Shown here piece by piece: positions 32,750-44,851 of a DNA stretch of 64,000 bases; the stretch's first letter is position 1, and every line of letters begins with the position of its first letter. The stretch comes from Watersipora subatra. Its lineage: Eukaryota; Bryozoa; Gymnolaemata; Cheilostomatida; Watersiporidae. The stretch covers positions 13,398,108-13,462,107 of the forward strand of contig NC_088717.1 of NCBI RefSeq assembly GCF_963576615.1. Reading direction: 5' to 3'. Position numbers and translations under genes: made by a program. The notes under the pieces were generated by a model that did no database searches, was not told where the DNA came from, and worked only from the letters and a program-made list of their open reading frames with translations.

Positions 32750-34500
32750 AAAAGCAAACTCTAACAATCACCCGAAATCTATTAACCCAGAACATGCGTT
32801 TGTATTGGTCAGGCGTTACCATGATCCCCGAGCATTGTTGATTATCTAGAATCCCTAGTTTATTATTAGCGCTCTCTGGGTTAAGAGCACCGATTGTCAC
32901 AGAAAAGCGCAGTCTCAATGGCAGCGAAAGGGATCAAACCTAAGGCTAAATGCTAATTATGACATCACACTGTGGGAACCACAACCAAGTGTTTTTTTAT
33001 TGCAGGACATACTGTTGACACCCTGTTTTTCATAGTTCTATTATTCTTGGTGTATTGAATATAGGCTCATTCGAAAGCCAAGACTCTGAAGTACTAAAAT
33101 GTATGACTAGAAATTCCCGTCATACAGCCCACGACCAAAGTGATAATGGAAAAAGAAAGGGTACTGCCGGTTGAGAAATGCAATATTAGCAGTCAAATGG
33201 CACTGCAGTGCAATAGGGTCGCTGCAATGGTAGCTGTAATGCACTGGGTGTTATTATGTACAACAAACAGCAATGATGGAAGGAAAATATTATATGTTTA
33301 TATCTCTCCCCTGCAACAGGAGAAATACAATATTAGAAGTAAAATGGCAAGCTGCTGTGTAATATACACAGGCTGGGGGCTGTATATCATTGGTCATAGC
33401 AACCAATATCAAGAAGTTGCGATATTTATCTAGATTTCTATATTTATATCTAAAAAATTATGATGAATTTAAAAATCTAAACAGATTTTAGCTGGCATTT
33501 AGATTTTAACATATTGCACACCATCGGTCACTATATACATTGCACTTTGATCTTGTGAATTCGAATGATTATTCTCATAGCTAAATCTTATAAAATCGAA
33601 TAATTATTCTTACAATTAAATATTGTAATAATCTTATAAGAATCCTTAGAAAAATATCATCGTCATTTCCTTTACTTTTACTGCTTTGGACATCAGTTGA
33701 AATACCAAAGTACTCATTATAAGTGTACAAAATATCAGTTACCTACTTTAAAATCGGCAAAGAAGAAACGATTACTTTTCAGTACTTCTATGTTAGTTAC
33801 AGAAACCTTCGGCAATTGTACAATGCCATAGACTGGCGAAATGTGCACATTTTTCTAGTGAAATACACACGACTTAATGGTTCTACTCTGGTCACACGGC
33901 TTTATCGGCGTTTCATTGGCCGGTTTTAATTTTGATTAAAAAAGGTTTGTCAAGTTTTTATTGCGATTTTAGGCCAAATCAATCTGTCTGTTTATGTATA
34001 ATCCGATCAGATGGGTAAGGTTTAGGATATTGTCTACAAATGATAAAGACTTGGTAACATATTTAAATAGGTTTATATGTGTTTTGTATCATTATTATAC
34101 TTAAATGACTCCATTGAAAAATGGTTAAATTTGTTGATGAGACTTCGGTACAAGGGTTTGTGATGGTGCTGATGAATAATTTTCGTGAGTTGTGTGCGCA
34201 TATGCATTTATCATAAAGCTCCCAAAAAAGCACTGATATAATTGACGTGCTTTAAATGTCAACTTAGGACAGCCTCAGTCAATTGGCTTGAAGATTATCA
34301 GGTTTTGCTTAAAATCTATGAATTTTCAAATCCCAACTGAATAACTAAAACTAATACTCCTTACAGTGTTACCTCAGTGCAATTACTTTATCACCGGTTT
34401 TGTGTTTACTAGTTGCCCATCAAAATCTGAAGAATAAAAAAACTGACAAAATGTCTTGTGGTAAACCCATGTTATGGGATTTCATGATTGTTGCATTAAT
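32750..34500. other. No gene recognised
   Basis: Unremarkable AT-rich DNA. A GGGATCAAACC word near 32930 resembles a B box, but no A box was found. Confidence 0.35.
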
Positions 34501-34527
34501 TTCAAATTGGTGACAGTGGCATAAAGG

Positions 34528-34655
34528 TTTTGTGTCAACATACGAGTGTCTTATCTCAAGATATGAGCGTTTTGTCACAACATACAATTGCTTTGTATCA
34601 ACATTTTCGAGTCCCTTGTCTCAACATACAAGCGTTTTTTCTCAACATACGAAGC
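34528..34655. repeat. Degenerate ~28-bp tandem repeat (CAACATACGAG)
   Basis: Five or six diverged units of TTTTGTCTCAACATACGAGTG. It is visible by eye but heavily mutated, with spacing between 24 and 33 bp. Confidence 0.6.
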
Positions 34656-34839
34656 AATTTTTAAGATACAATGCCTGAAATTTTTCGAAACTACAATTTT
34701 GTAAATAAAAAATGACATCTTAGAAATAAAATGAACAAATAAGAAAATATTTATAAATTAAGTTGGTTTAAATTATATAGGGTGTTAGTTGAAACAGGCT
34801 AAAAAGAAACCTATGCAGTGCTAACTGTTGTATATGCGT

Positions 34840-35020
34840 GTGTCTGCCTCGTGCCCATTCGTATTGCAGGACCTTAGGTTACATATGCCAGCCCGGCATT
34901 GAGAGGTCACGCCACAAGTTCGTGGACCTATAGGAGTCGGCCATGTAGACGACTACGGCGATATATATATATGGGAAAAACAGCAGACGAGGCTTTTCCC
35001 TTGTGGATTTCTTGGTGAGT
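34840..35020 (+). other. GC-richer island with TATATATA and possible splice donor
   Basis: A stretch with CCAGCCCGGCATTGAGAGG and GTCGGCCATGTAGACGACTACGG runs into GATATATATATATGGG. It then ends at a potential donor, CTTGGTGAGTGC, near 35015. It looks like a promoter plus untranslated exon, or a solo LTR. No downstream exon was found, so the role is open. Confidence 0.25.
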
Positions 35021-36176
35021 GCACGTATTTAACACTAACCTATGTTTATATTCATGTTTCTTTGAAGTAAAGTAAATCAAAACCCTTTTGCTATTGCTTA
35101 ATCAACTTTGTTCTTACATATAGTTTGAATTTTACATTTTTTTAGTTTTATATAAAACTTTTTTATTGATTCTGTAATTGAAACATTGTTTATTTGAACA
35201 AATAGCTGACTTTTATTTAACTAGCTACTGTAACTATGTGAAAGAAGCGGTGAGAAAATCACTACATTTTTTGATTAGAACTATTAAGACAAATCTATAA
35301 ATATGCAAATCCTATCTATGTAAATGTTGTTGAGTGATTGTCAATAATTATGTTTGGCAACAGCTAAATAAATAGTGAGTAGGTCTGTTGAAGTTGCCTG
35401 TACTGCAACATCCAACATTCTCAACTTGGACAACATTGCAATTTATTTATAAGATTAAAGCATTATTAGCTAAATACAAATAGTTTTTTTTTCAAACATA
35501 TTTATTTATCTACTCCATATACATGTAAAAGAACAGCAGTTTTATGATATGTATTATAGCACTGAAAGCAGGGCTATGTGTGAACTCATGGTTAAGCTAG
35601 CCTGCAACTTTTATCAATCTTGTCACACTCGTGGATGAGATTTCACTTTTACAATTTTATTGTACAGTGAAGATTTTATTGTGACGGCACGATTCCATCT
35701 GCGTTTTGCAAGCTCCGAATACTGGTATCTATAGCACTTGAATGGTAAGATAAGATTGGCTTAATGTCAACATCTTGAGGTGTAATCACAAGTATGTTTC
35801 GGCTGCAACTGAATTGCCTAGTTATACTTATTTGGAACAGAATATTTACAGCTGGTCACCAATGGGTGAGCTGGACCAAAATGAGGCCTAGTGCAGGCCT
35901 GCCAACTCCCACGCATTGGGCGTGAGAAACACGCAATTGCCCCATGCCTCACGCCTGTGTCACGCAATTGCCCCTTTTACCCAAGCAAACCTGTTTTTTT
36001 TGCCGCCAATCTTCAAGTAGCCATATGGACATACCTACCAACTTTCCCGCATTGGACGTGAGACTCACGCAATTGCCCCATGCCTCACGCATCTCACACC
36101 CGTGTCACGCAATTGCCCCTTTTACCCAAGCAAATCTGTTTTTGCCCCAATCTTCAAGCAGTAATCATATACTTAT

Positions 36177-36353
36177 TGTTGTATAATCGTAATACTCTTT
36201 TGGAGATCAATACTTATGTAGTATTGTTACCTTATTCCCGTAATGCTATTATATAAACGTATCGAGATTCAGTCAGTTTCCGGCTAAATAAATGTTCACC
36301 GAAATATTCATTTCCAAGTTACATCCTTCGCATCAGTATGCTAAAACACAACA
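36177..36353 (+). repeat. 5' LTR
   Basis: 177 bp, TG...CA bounded. It differs from the 3' LTR at only a handful of positions by eye (for example TAATAC against TAAAAC near the start), so the insertion is not ancient. AATAAATG inside could serve as the poly(A) signal. Confidence 0.93.
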
Positions 36354-36403
36354 TGGTGCCCAGTACGTGCTAATTCTAGATGCACAAACATTTATTGCAT
36401 ATA

Positions 36404-37516
36404 CAGTGAAACTCGGATAACTCAAACTTCAAGGGACCGAGCGAAAGTGTTCGAATTATCAGAGTGTTCAAGTTATCAGAGCACTGTCACAAGTCCATGT
36501 ATTTACTTATTTATTAGTAGATACATGAACATATACAAACTATAATATAAATCAAAAGCACAAATGGCTTGTTTCAAATTAAATGCTTCTAATGTAAAGT
36601 TTAAAACGTTTTTATCAAAAATTATAGAGATTTTTCTATCACTTGAGATTGGTTTGTTGTTTGAGGTGATGTTATTGCCAGGACGTTTTTTAGATTGAAA
36701 TTGGCAAAACTTGATCGTTGCTGAAATGCTCAAAGAAAAGACATATTTTTCTTTTGAGCGTTTTACCCACGATCAATTTTGTCGATCTTTCTTGAAGTTT
36801 ATGCAAAGATTACCTTACTTTATCTGGGATTCGTTAAGAGCAACACTCCAAGGCAGTTCAATTAAAAGTTTTACTGTACATTGTATATCACTCACGCTTT
36901 TTGAATGGATACTTATTGAATGTACACACGTGTTTTGTGTTTAGGTCAAACGATGAAGTTTTTTTAGCTAAGACAACGTATACGTTTAATTACAATTTTT
37001 AAGACATTTTAAACATTCAACATTTCGACGTTAATTCAACACGGAATCAACGTCGGAAAAATATTCATCACGGGCTAGCCGGGTCACGCACTCAAGGAAT
37101 TTCGCCACGCAAATACAAAACAAAAACAACATGCTGTTTTTGTTTTGTATGTGCGTGGCGAAAATCCTTGCGCCCGTGACCCGGCTAGCCCGTGCTATTC
37201 ATCGTAAAGCAGTATAAATCAAATTTCACCAAACCTTTAGAACAGTCGTTGACAAAAATATTTTGCCGATGGAGGTAATAACGACGCTTATGAATTACGA
37301 AAAGTTGAGGTTTACCTCTATGGCTTGGAATAAAGTGATTTTCTAAAGCGATAGCAACCGTTTCGGTAGCCGTTGGGCAAAAAACAGTTCGTTATAACAG
37401 TGTTGAGTTCGAGTTATATAGAGCCATTTATCATTGCGTGGGAACGGACCAAGCAAATCCAGTCGAGTTAACCATGTGTTCGCTATATCCGAGGGCGAGT
37501 TATCCATGTTTCACTG
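36404..37516. mobile_element. pogo-like MITE, copy 2, inside the Gypsy element
   Basis: The ends are CAGTGAAACTCGGATAACTC and the inverse of CAGTGAAACATGGATAAC, with TA duplications at 36402-36403 and 37517-37518. It spans 1113 bp, the same total as copy 1 at 2680. Yet this copy contains an extra foldback insertion (37069-37194), so it must lack sequence elsewhere. It sits in the Gypsy 5' untranslated region, between primer site and gag. Confidence 0.88.
37069..37194. mobile_element. 126-bp foldback MITE inside the pogo-like MITE
   Basis: Nearly the whole element is an inverted repeat: CACGGGCTAGCCGGGTCACG at the left and its complement at the right, with arms of about 60 bp around an ACATGC centre. 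Flanks ATATTCAT and CTATTCAT match at seven of eight bases, a hAT-like duplication. It is absent from pogo copy 1. Confidence 0.85.
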
Positions 37517-37542
37517 TATTTAGATACGTTCTCTAACATATA

Positions 37543-38430
37543 ATGCCAAAATTTAATCCTCCGAAGGAGTTTGACTTTGACCCGGCAAACTGGACGGAAT
37601 GGTTTGCTCGTTGGAATCGCTATCATGCAGTAGCGAAGCTCAGTGAAGATGAAGAGCAGTTACAGATAGACAGTTTCTTATACTGCCTAGGAGGTAAAAG
37701 TGAAGGCATATTTAATGGCCTAAGTCTGTCCGCTGATGATGCAAAGAGCTACAAAAAAGTTACTGAAGCTTTTCAGAAATATTTTACCCCACGTAAATAC
37801 ATTATTTATGAAAGGCTAGGTTCTTCAGACGCGATCAACAGCCAGGAGAGACAGTTGAGCAATATATCCGAGCCCTTAATGACATTGCAGACAGGTGTGA
37901 GTTTTCAAACAGGTCTGAGCAAATGCGAGACCGTATAGTAGTTGGGATCCTCAACACTGACTGCAGCCGTGAAATGCAAAAGATGAATGTGGACCAGCTA
38001 ACAGAAGGAGTTGCCATTAACATGGCCCCACAATCAGAAGAGGTGGACAAACACATGAAAGACTTTGCTGGGCATGGTGGAGCTGCGGCAAACAAATCTG
38101 ACACTGTCGACGCCGTCTCAAGAGTTCAAAGCAGCAGCAGACCCAAATCTAGGAGCAACCACCTAGCGAGTAGTAACGTCAGTAAGCAGAGTAATAACAC
38201 TCCATGCGGCAGATGTGGATATTTGACGCATACAAGAGGAACATGCCCTGCCAAAGATGTTAGCTATAAATCTTGTGGAAAGGTCGGTCACTATGCTAAA
38301 GTGTGTAGATCTAAATCTGAACCCAACATCAGCCAAGTAGAAGAAGAAGGGATATTCCTTGGTGAAATAACTGACACCAGTGTGGGCGTGTGGACAAAAA
38401 CCATCTCTGTCGACAAGCTCGATGCGCCCA
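37543..38430 (+). pseudogene. Gypsy gag (frameshifted)
   Basis: It starts MPKFNPPKEFDFDPANW with a typical retrotransposon gag N-terminus (WTEWFARWNRY). The frame is lost near 37850 and resumes in the frame of the ORF that begins at 37923. Two zinc knuckles follow. The first is intact (CGRCGYLTHTRGTC, C-x2-C-x4-H-x4-C). The second (SCGKVGHYAKVC) has lost its first cysteine, which is Tyr. Gag would form the particle and bind RNA. The frameshift and the missing cysteine suggest loss of function. Confidence 0.85.
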
Positions 38431-41215
38431 TTCAGTTCAAGTTGGACACCGACGCAGACGTTTCCATACTACTTAGTACACTCTGTGTACATGTAGCCCT
38501 TAAAAAAAACAAAGAAACAGTTTGTAGGCCCGGGTAACATTAAAATACCAGTACTAGGTTCATTTAGGGCTGTACTTACTGTCAATAACGTTAATCATAG
38601 TGAAACAATGTATGTTGTAAATCAAACCAAAGCGTTACTTAGTCGCAGTGCATGCGTTACACTAGGTTTGATATTTTGTAAATGTGATGTAGACTCTGTT
38701 TACGATACTACTGAACCTTATGTATTTCGTAGTGAGTTTCCTAAACTTTTTCATGGCTTGGGTAAGATGAAACAGGAAGTAGGCATTGAATTACGCCCTG
38801 ACTGCAGACCCTTCGCTATCAACACCCCATGATCCGTGCCCTATCCGTTGTTGCCTAATGTTAAACAAGAGCTAGCTGATATGGTTACCAAAGGTGTCGT
38901 GTCCCCCGTCAGTGAGCCTACCGATTGGTGCGCCCCTATGATTGTTGTTCCCAAAGCCAACAAAAAAGTCCGAATTTGTGTTGACTACACAGAATTAAAC
39001 AAAGTTGTCCGTCGAGAGGTTCACCCAATGGCTTATGTTGAGTCAAGTCTTGCCAAACTCAGAAATGGTACCGTTTTTACTGTCCTTGATTCCAATTCCG
39101 GTTTTTACCAAAATTCCTCTCTCCCCTAAAGCAAAAATGTTAACCACGTTCTTGTCTCCATTTGGTAGGTTTGCTTTTAATCGGTTGCCTTTCGGTCTGT
39201 CATCTAGCCCAGAGTTGTATTCCAAAATTGTGTCTCAAGTTCTGGATGGCCTCGAAGGTGTAATAGTCCATATGGATGACGTGTGCATATGGGGAAAATT
39301 CATTTCTGAGCATGATGCCAGAGTTCGTGCTGTGTTGAGAAGGATGATTGAGGCAGGTATGGCTGTAAATGTTGATAAGTGCAAGTTCTCCTGCAGCATA
39401 AAATTTCTCGGTCATGTCATATCTGCTTCTGGTATTCGCGCTAACCCTGAGGCTATTCAAGGCATTGAAAGTTTTGCCACGCCAACCTGTGTTAAGGATG
39501 TCCGTAGTTTCTTAGGTATGGCAAACCAGCTCAGCAAGTTCACCACCAAGCTTGGTGAACTCAGTGCTCCGTTGCGAGAGTTACTTCACAAAAATTCTGT
39601 GTGGATTTGGGATAAAGCTCAGGAGCAAGCGTTCAATGGTGTCAAGGAAGAGTTGAAGCGTTCAGTGGAACTTGCACCATATAGCCCGCAACGTGAAACA
39701 GTTATACACACAGAGGCCTCTCGAGGTGGCATCGGTGCTGCCTTGTTTCAAGTGCAAGATGACGGGGAGTTGCGATTAGTCAGTGCAGTTTCTCGAGCGC
39801 TGAGTGAAACCGAGAAACAGTATGCCACTATTGAGCAGGAAGCTTTAGGTGTTGTCTGGGCATGCGAAAAGTTTCGAGATTATATCATAGGCCTGAAAGT
39901 AGTGATAAAAACCGATCACAAGCCCTTGGTCCCACTACTGAACGACATAGAATTAGACAAAAAACCCAGCCCGTATCCAGAGGTTTCGAATGTGTCTCAT
40001 GAAATTTCACTATCGTGTTGAACACATCTCAGGAAAGAATAACGTTATTGCTGACGCGTTGTCACGTTCTCTTGGTCCTATCAGTGAAGATGATGTTATG
40101 TTAATGGAGGATGTTGAGTTGTTTGCTGTGTCAGCACTTTATTGCACTGCCTCATCACCTCGTTTAGAGGAGTTGAAAGTTCAACAAGAGCATGATGAGG
40201 TCACCTCCCGCGTTCTCAGTTATGTGAGGTCTGGCTGGCCTACGTACCTCCCTTCTCATGAGATTTTACTACGTCCCTACTTTGAGTGCCGCTCTAGGCT
40301 TTCTATAGTTGATGGTGTCCTGGTTTTTGATGACCGTATCGTAATCCCCCAAATTGAGCGTCTCTCGGTCCTTGAAAAAATTCACAGTGGCCATTTTGGT
40401 ATTGTAAAGTGCCGAGCTAGAGCTGCCCAATCAGTATGGTGGCCTAGCATGTCCCAACAGATAGCTGAAATGGTGCGTAGGTGTGAATCGTGCAGGAAGG
40501 AGTCTAATGTTCAGCAAGCTCCTCTTCTCCGTTCGGAATTCCCCAATCGTCCTTGGGAAAAACTAGGCAGTGATTTGTTTTTTTGACAGCAAATGGTATT
40601 TGCTAATAATAGATTATCATTCTCGATTTATTGAAGTTGCATTGTTAAAAGAGACCACTAGTTCCAAAGTGATCTTACAAGAGTATTTTTGCCCGCCATG
40701 GAGTCCCTGAGGTTTTAATTTCGGACAATGGCCCTCAGTACGCCTCAGACGAGTTCAGGTCTTTTGCTAAGGCGTACGGGTTCACACATATCACCAGTTC
40801 TCCCAAACACCCACAAGGAAAGAGTGCCGCTGAACGGGCAGTCCAGACCATGAAGAAAATCCTCAAGAAAGAGCCAGATCCTTATTTAGGTCTGATGGCA
40901 TACAGGTCTTCTCCACTAGAAAATGGTCTCTCCCCGTCTGAACTGCTGAGTCGCAAAATTCGCACAACACTACCCTCTCTACCTTCAGTTCTAACTCTCA
41001 AACAACCAGATCTGGAAGCTGTCCGTTCCAAAGAGTCCCTCAGTCGAATTCAGTGTAAAGCTAGCTTTGATAAAAGACGTCGTGTTGTAGTTCCGCCTTG
41101 CCTTAGTCCAGGTAGTAATGTTCATGTTCGGGACTTGAAACGAGACGCTGAAGTTGTTGGTTGTTCCCCACAACGCCCCGTTCAGTGGTGGTGCAGGATA
41201 GCAGGGGGAGCGTAG
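38431..41215 (+). pseudogene. Gypsy pol: protease, RT, RNase H, integrase (multiply broken)
   Basis: The protease motif reads FKLDTDADVS; the catalytic DTG is DTD. RT runs from about 38740 with DWCAPMIVVPK and the catalytic VHMDDV box near 39270. A TGA interrupts at 38830-38832 and a frameshift near 39100 shifts the frame. The RNase H start reads HTEASRGGIG, with Glu where Asp is usual. The HISGKNNVIADALSR linker at about 40020 leads into integrase. Its HHCC finger (HSGHFG...CESC, about 40382-40495) is visible, but the frame is lost at a T run near 40580. The catalytic core region continues to 41215 in other frames. No single frame covers pol, so this copy is non-autonomous. Confidence 0.9.
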
Positions 41216-41506
41216 TCAGGCGGAATATCACTAACATAGTTCCGTTAGAACCAACCGATTCTCCCAAAGTAAATGATAGTGCAAAACAGTCTAGTTTTGG
41301 CCGAACTATTAGGCCACATAAAATTTTAGATCTGTAGTAAATTGCATATAGTACGCCATGCTTTCGACAATCCTGTCAATATTACTATATTGAATAATGG
41401 TTTTATTCATATATTGCTTTACGTAGTTTGTAGTAGTAGTTTTATTCATTCATGTTTTGTGGCCTGCTATTTGGCTGTTTTATTTTATCAACCCGGGAAA
41501 GGGAGA

Positions 41507-41683
41507 TGTTGTATAATCGTAAAACTCTTTTGGAGATCAATACTTATGTAGTATTGTTTCCTTATTCTCGTAATGCTATTATATAAATGTATCGAGATTC
41601 AGTCAGTTTCCAGTTAAATAAATGTTCACCGAAATATTCATTTCCAAGTTACATCCTTCGCATCAGTATGCTAAAACACAACA
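41507..41683 (+). repeat. 3' LTR
   Basis: 177 bp, collinear with the 5' LTR, preceded by the polypurine tract at 41498-41506 and followed by the CTTAT duplication. Confidence 0.93.
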
Positions 41684-41912
41684 CTTATTACTAATAAACG
41701 ACTATGTATAAACATTTTTGTGGCATTCTCATCTATCAATAACCTCCACCTCCACGACATGTGGTTTCCATATGGAGTTACATGATCTTTCGCTGTGGTG
41801 TTTTTATACGCTATGAAAATTTACCTCACTTATCAATTCCTCGCGTTTTCATTTCCCCCAAAATAGACTTTCACTCCTTTATCCACTCAGGGTTGGCAGG
41901 CCTGGCCTAGTG

Positions 41913-42794
41913 AAATTTTGAATTAATATCAGGCATATTTAATGTGAATCAAGCCAAGTCTATTAAAATCTGGACCACACAGGTAGCTTCTAATAAGTCT
42001 TTCAAGCTCGTAAACAAAAACAAAATTGCCTCGTTCTAGTGGATTATTTTTTATCACCGTAATGGAGATGTCTCAATGTATTAACGTGCATATAGAGTAA
42101 CGGCGTGCAAGCTATTACATTCCGTTATTTTTTGGGTTTTCGAGGTAGCAATTGCCTTTTAGCAGCAAAAGCCATAGGTCATTCCTTAACTACCTAAACA
42201 ATGCAAAGTAGGTAGCCGTAAAACTGCGTCCAAAGATGTCCTCTCGAATAAATTACTATTGTGTTGCTCAAAGCACAACATTAAAATCGCCATTCTCTTT
42301 TGGTTGATGAATACACTACGTTAAGAGACAATACATTCCTAAATAAACAAATTCATATCTTAAATGCAGAAAAAATCATAAGAGAGGCTGTATAAACAAT
42401 TCAATAAATAACAATAAAAGGTAACAGTCTAAAACGCTGACTCGGATGATTTTCCAATCGCTCACGTTTTATTCATGCTTTGGAAGAAAAGATACGGTAA
42501 TAAACTGCGTATGAACCCTGCCAATGAAATAACTTTGTATAGCAAATAGACCAATGATGATTATTGTATTCTAGATCGTTAGCAATAATTGCTTTCGTGT
42601 GGCGCAACGACACCATTTCTAGGGGCCAAGGTCGATTACGTTTATCCGTTCGACGAAATGAGTTTTTTTTCGGATTTTGCCATACCTTCGCTCATCATGT
42701 GTTCTTCCAAATACATGTATTAGCTAAAAATAAAATTTGGTGATTTTAACTCGCTGTAGTAACAAGCTGCAATTAGTCATGATTGCAAATTATC
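41913..42794. other. No gene recognised
   Basis: AT-rich spacer between the nested hAT/Gypsy block and the Tc1 element. No ORF or repeat that I can name. Confidence 0.4.
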
Positions 42795-42796
42795 TA

Positions 42797-44585
42797 CAGT
42801 GGTGATACAAATTATGGAACCGCCTCTATTTTTCGTTACATAGCAATGAATTCTGAGTTGTTTTTATTTTTTCTACAATCAAAATTTTACATAACTATAA
42901 AAAATTATATATCATTTGAATCGTCACAATGTTGGCTTTTTGATAAACTTAAATTAAAACCACATTGTATATTCTATAAAAATATTATTGGAGGTTTACT
43001 GAAAGCTGTCAGAGAGTTACTGGACAGTTGTCATTTCTATTAAATAGTGTCCGACCAAAAGCCATAAAATAACATATTTTTTTCTTTTTGAAATGGCTTT
43101 TATTGTGAATTAATTTAAAGACAGGGTTTTGTAGCCTTAAAAAGAGCTGTTTTGGTCCTTAAGAGGATCAATACTTGGTTTACCAGCCTCTGTTCTCAAT
43201 CACTGCTCGGCAGCGCCTGGGCATACTATCTGTCAGCGTCTGAAGCTCTTCAGGTGTCAGTATTCGATGCCAGGATTGCACAATAAGCTCCATCAATCTT
43301 CTTTTATTAGATGGTTTGTCTTTAGTTACGAGATTGCCTATTCTGCTCCACAAATATTTAATTGGGTTAAGGTCTAGTGACTGAGCAGGCCAAGTCGGAG
43401 TGTTAACGTTATTGTCAGCAAACCACTTCTTTACTCATCTGGCTGTGTGGCATGGAGCATTATCTTGCTGGAACAGCCACTCTTTATCAAACAGACTTCT
43501 AGCAGATGATATCCTCACACTTTGTAGTACTCCACAATATTTTTCTGCATTCATCATACCATCAACAAAATCTAATCTACCAGGACCAGCAGCCTAGAAA
43601 CAACCCCAGACCACTACTGAGGTGGGATGCTTTATCGTAGGTAAAATACATTCTGGTTTAAACTCTTCACCAGGTCTCCTTCTTACATAAATGTTGCCAG
43701 AGTGATTTTGCACAGTCAGTGTGCTCTCATCGCTGAATACCGTAATACTGCTCTCCAGTTTTCTGGTGACCAATTCACATGATCTTTTGCCCATTGTAGA
43801 CGAGCCTTTCTTTGTTGAGATGATAACAACGGTTTTCTACGAGCTTTACAGCCTCGTAAGCCATTATCTCTCAATGATTTGTGAACAGTTGATGGTGCTA
43901 ACTTTGTACCTGTTGATTCTTTTAACTCTTTGGCTAGCAGAGGACTGGTTAAATGTCTATCAACCAAAGAAAGTCTCACTAGGCGTCTGGTCACTCGATC
44001 TGTTGCTAGCTTTTTCCTTCCCCTACTAGCCAATTCTTCAACTTGCCCAGTTTTCTTCCATTGCAGATTGTTGTAAATACACCTTTCTTAGAGCAATCTA
44101 CTTCCCTTGCAATTTCCCTTGTTGATGAAGGTGAATTATTACAGCATGCTTTTCTTTCGTAAGATGTTGAGGCATGATGATGAAGTTATTAGAATGACTT
44201 ACTGAGAGCAGAATGACTTTTCAAAACTATTTGGGTTATGTTGCGTAATGCACAACGTCTCACTCAATGCAGTTGTTGTCTTAGATGATTGTTAAACTGG
44301 GTAGATCAAAGAATTTGGAAATTCTAGACATCATTCACCAGACTACTGTTTTTGAAAAAAATGACTTGTTGTGAGACACCCTGACTAGTTGCACTTTTAA
44401 CTGCACTAGCGATTGGAATTATGTTTGGATGCAAAAAAAAATTAAACAATGCAACAGCTGACAAAATTTCCTTTTTAATGATATATAACTTTTCATATCT
44501 GGACTGAATATAACTAATATGAGAGCCATTATAGCGCATTATGTACTAAAACTCAAAGGCGGTTCCATAATTTGTATCACCACTG
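42797..44585 (-). mobile_element. Tc1-like transposon, inactive
   Basis: The terminal repeats read CAGTGGTGATACAAATTATG at the left and its complement at the right, with TA on both sides (42795-42796 and 44586-44587). The total is 1789 bp. A transposase pseudogene occupies the middle on the minus strand. The long non-coding flanks (about 380 and 410 bp) are usual for some Tc1 families. Confidence 0.93.
43180..44175 (-). pseudogene. Tc1-like transposase with lost catalytic residue
   Basis: The span from ATG (44175) to the final stop is 996 bp, right for a ~330-residue Tc1 transposase, but it is split over several frames. The N-terminal helix-turn-helix half and GRKK linker are in 43716-44033. 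The first catalytic Asp is in FSDEST, near 43728. The second is in FQQDNAPCHTA, about 43445-43475. In the third block, SLDLNPIKYLW near 43350-43380, Lys replaces the catalytic Glu. An in-frame TGA follows CHTAR at about 43436. The element cannot encode active transposase, although its ends are intact and could be mobilised in trans. Confidence 0.92.
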
Positions 44586-44662
44586 TATGTTCGTACTGCA
44601 AAACACTACTGCCATGTATATTTTGATTGTGTACTTGCATTTCAGATTTTGTGCTCGACAAT

Positions 44663-44851
44663 CATACCTGCCAACTCTCACGCATTGGGCGTGATACTCA
44701 CGCAATCACCCCAAAGAAAAAATGAAAATGCATGAGAAATGCGTGAGTTTTTTGCCCCAATTTCCACAATTTTATATACACTATCATTGATACATCAAGT
44801 GCCCCAAAACCAAATCTCACGCATTTCCCCACTCTTGGGTTGGCAGGTCTG
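44663..44851. mobile_element. 189-bp hAT-type MITE
   Basis: The ends are CATACCTGCCAACTCTCACG and TTGGCAGGTCTG. A perfect 8-bp duplication TCGACAAT flanks it (44655-44662 and 44852-44859). The body carries CTCACGCATT words as in the larger element at 35894. It is clearly the same family. Confidence 0.92.

Larger units (their letters stand above)
36177..41683 (+). mobile_element. Gypsy-type LTR retrotransposon, full-length but inactive
   Basis: Two 177-bp LTRs (36177-36353 and 41507-41683) start TGTTGTATAATC and end ACACAACA. A perfect 5-bp duplication CTTAT flanks them (36172-36176 and 41684-41688). A TGGTGCCCAGTACG primer-binding-site candidate follows the 5' LTR at 36354, and a polypurine tract AAAGGGAGA precedes the 3' LTR. 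Gag, protease, RT, RNase H and integrase follow in the Gypsy order, with several frameshifts and stops. There is no envelope gene. The short LTRs and CCHC gag recall the Mag or related lineages, though that is tentative. A pogo-like MITE sits between the primer site and gag. Confidence 0.95.
35894..41904. mobile_element. hAT-type MITE split by a Gypsy retrotransposon
   Basis: The ends are CAGGCCTGCCAACTCCCACG and the inverse TTGGCAGGCCTG. Identical 8-bp duplications, GCCTAGTG, flank it at 35886-35893 and 41905-41912. Eight-base duplications point to hAT. The MITE body carries repeated CACGCAATTGCCCC words, partly duplicated (35894-36171), and resumes after 41688. A 189-bp relative is intact at 44663-44851. 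Confidence 0.85.

Noticed and set aside
35944..36186. 80-codon plus-strand ORF
   Set aside because: Covers the duplicated CACGCAATTGCCCC body of the hAT MITE and runs into the LTR.
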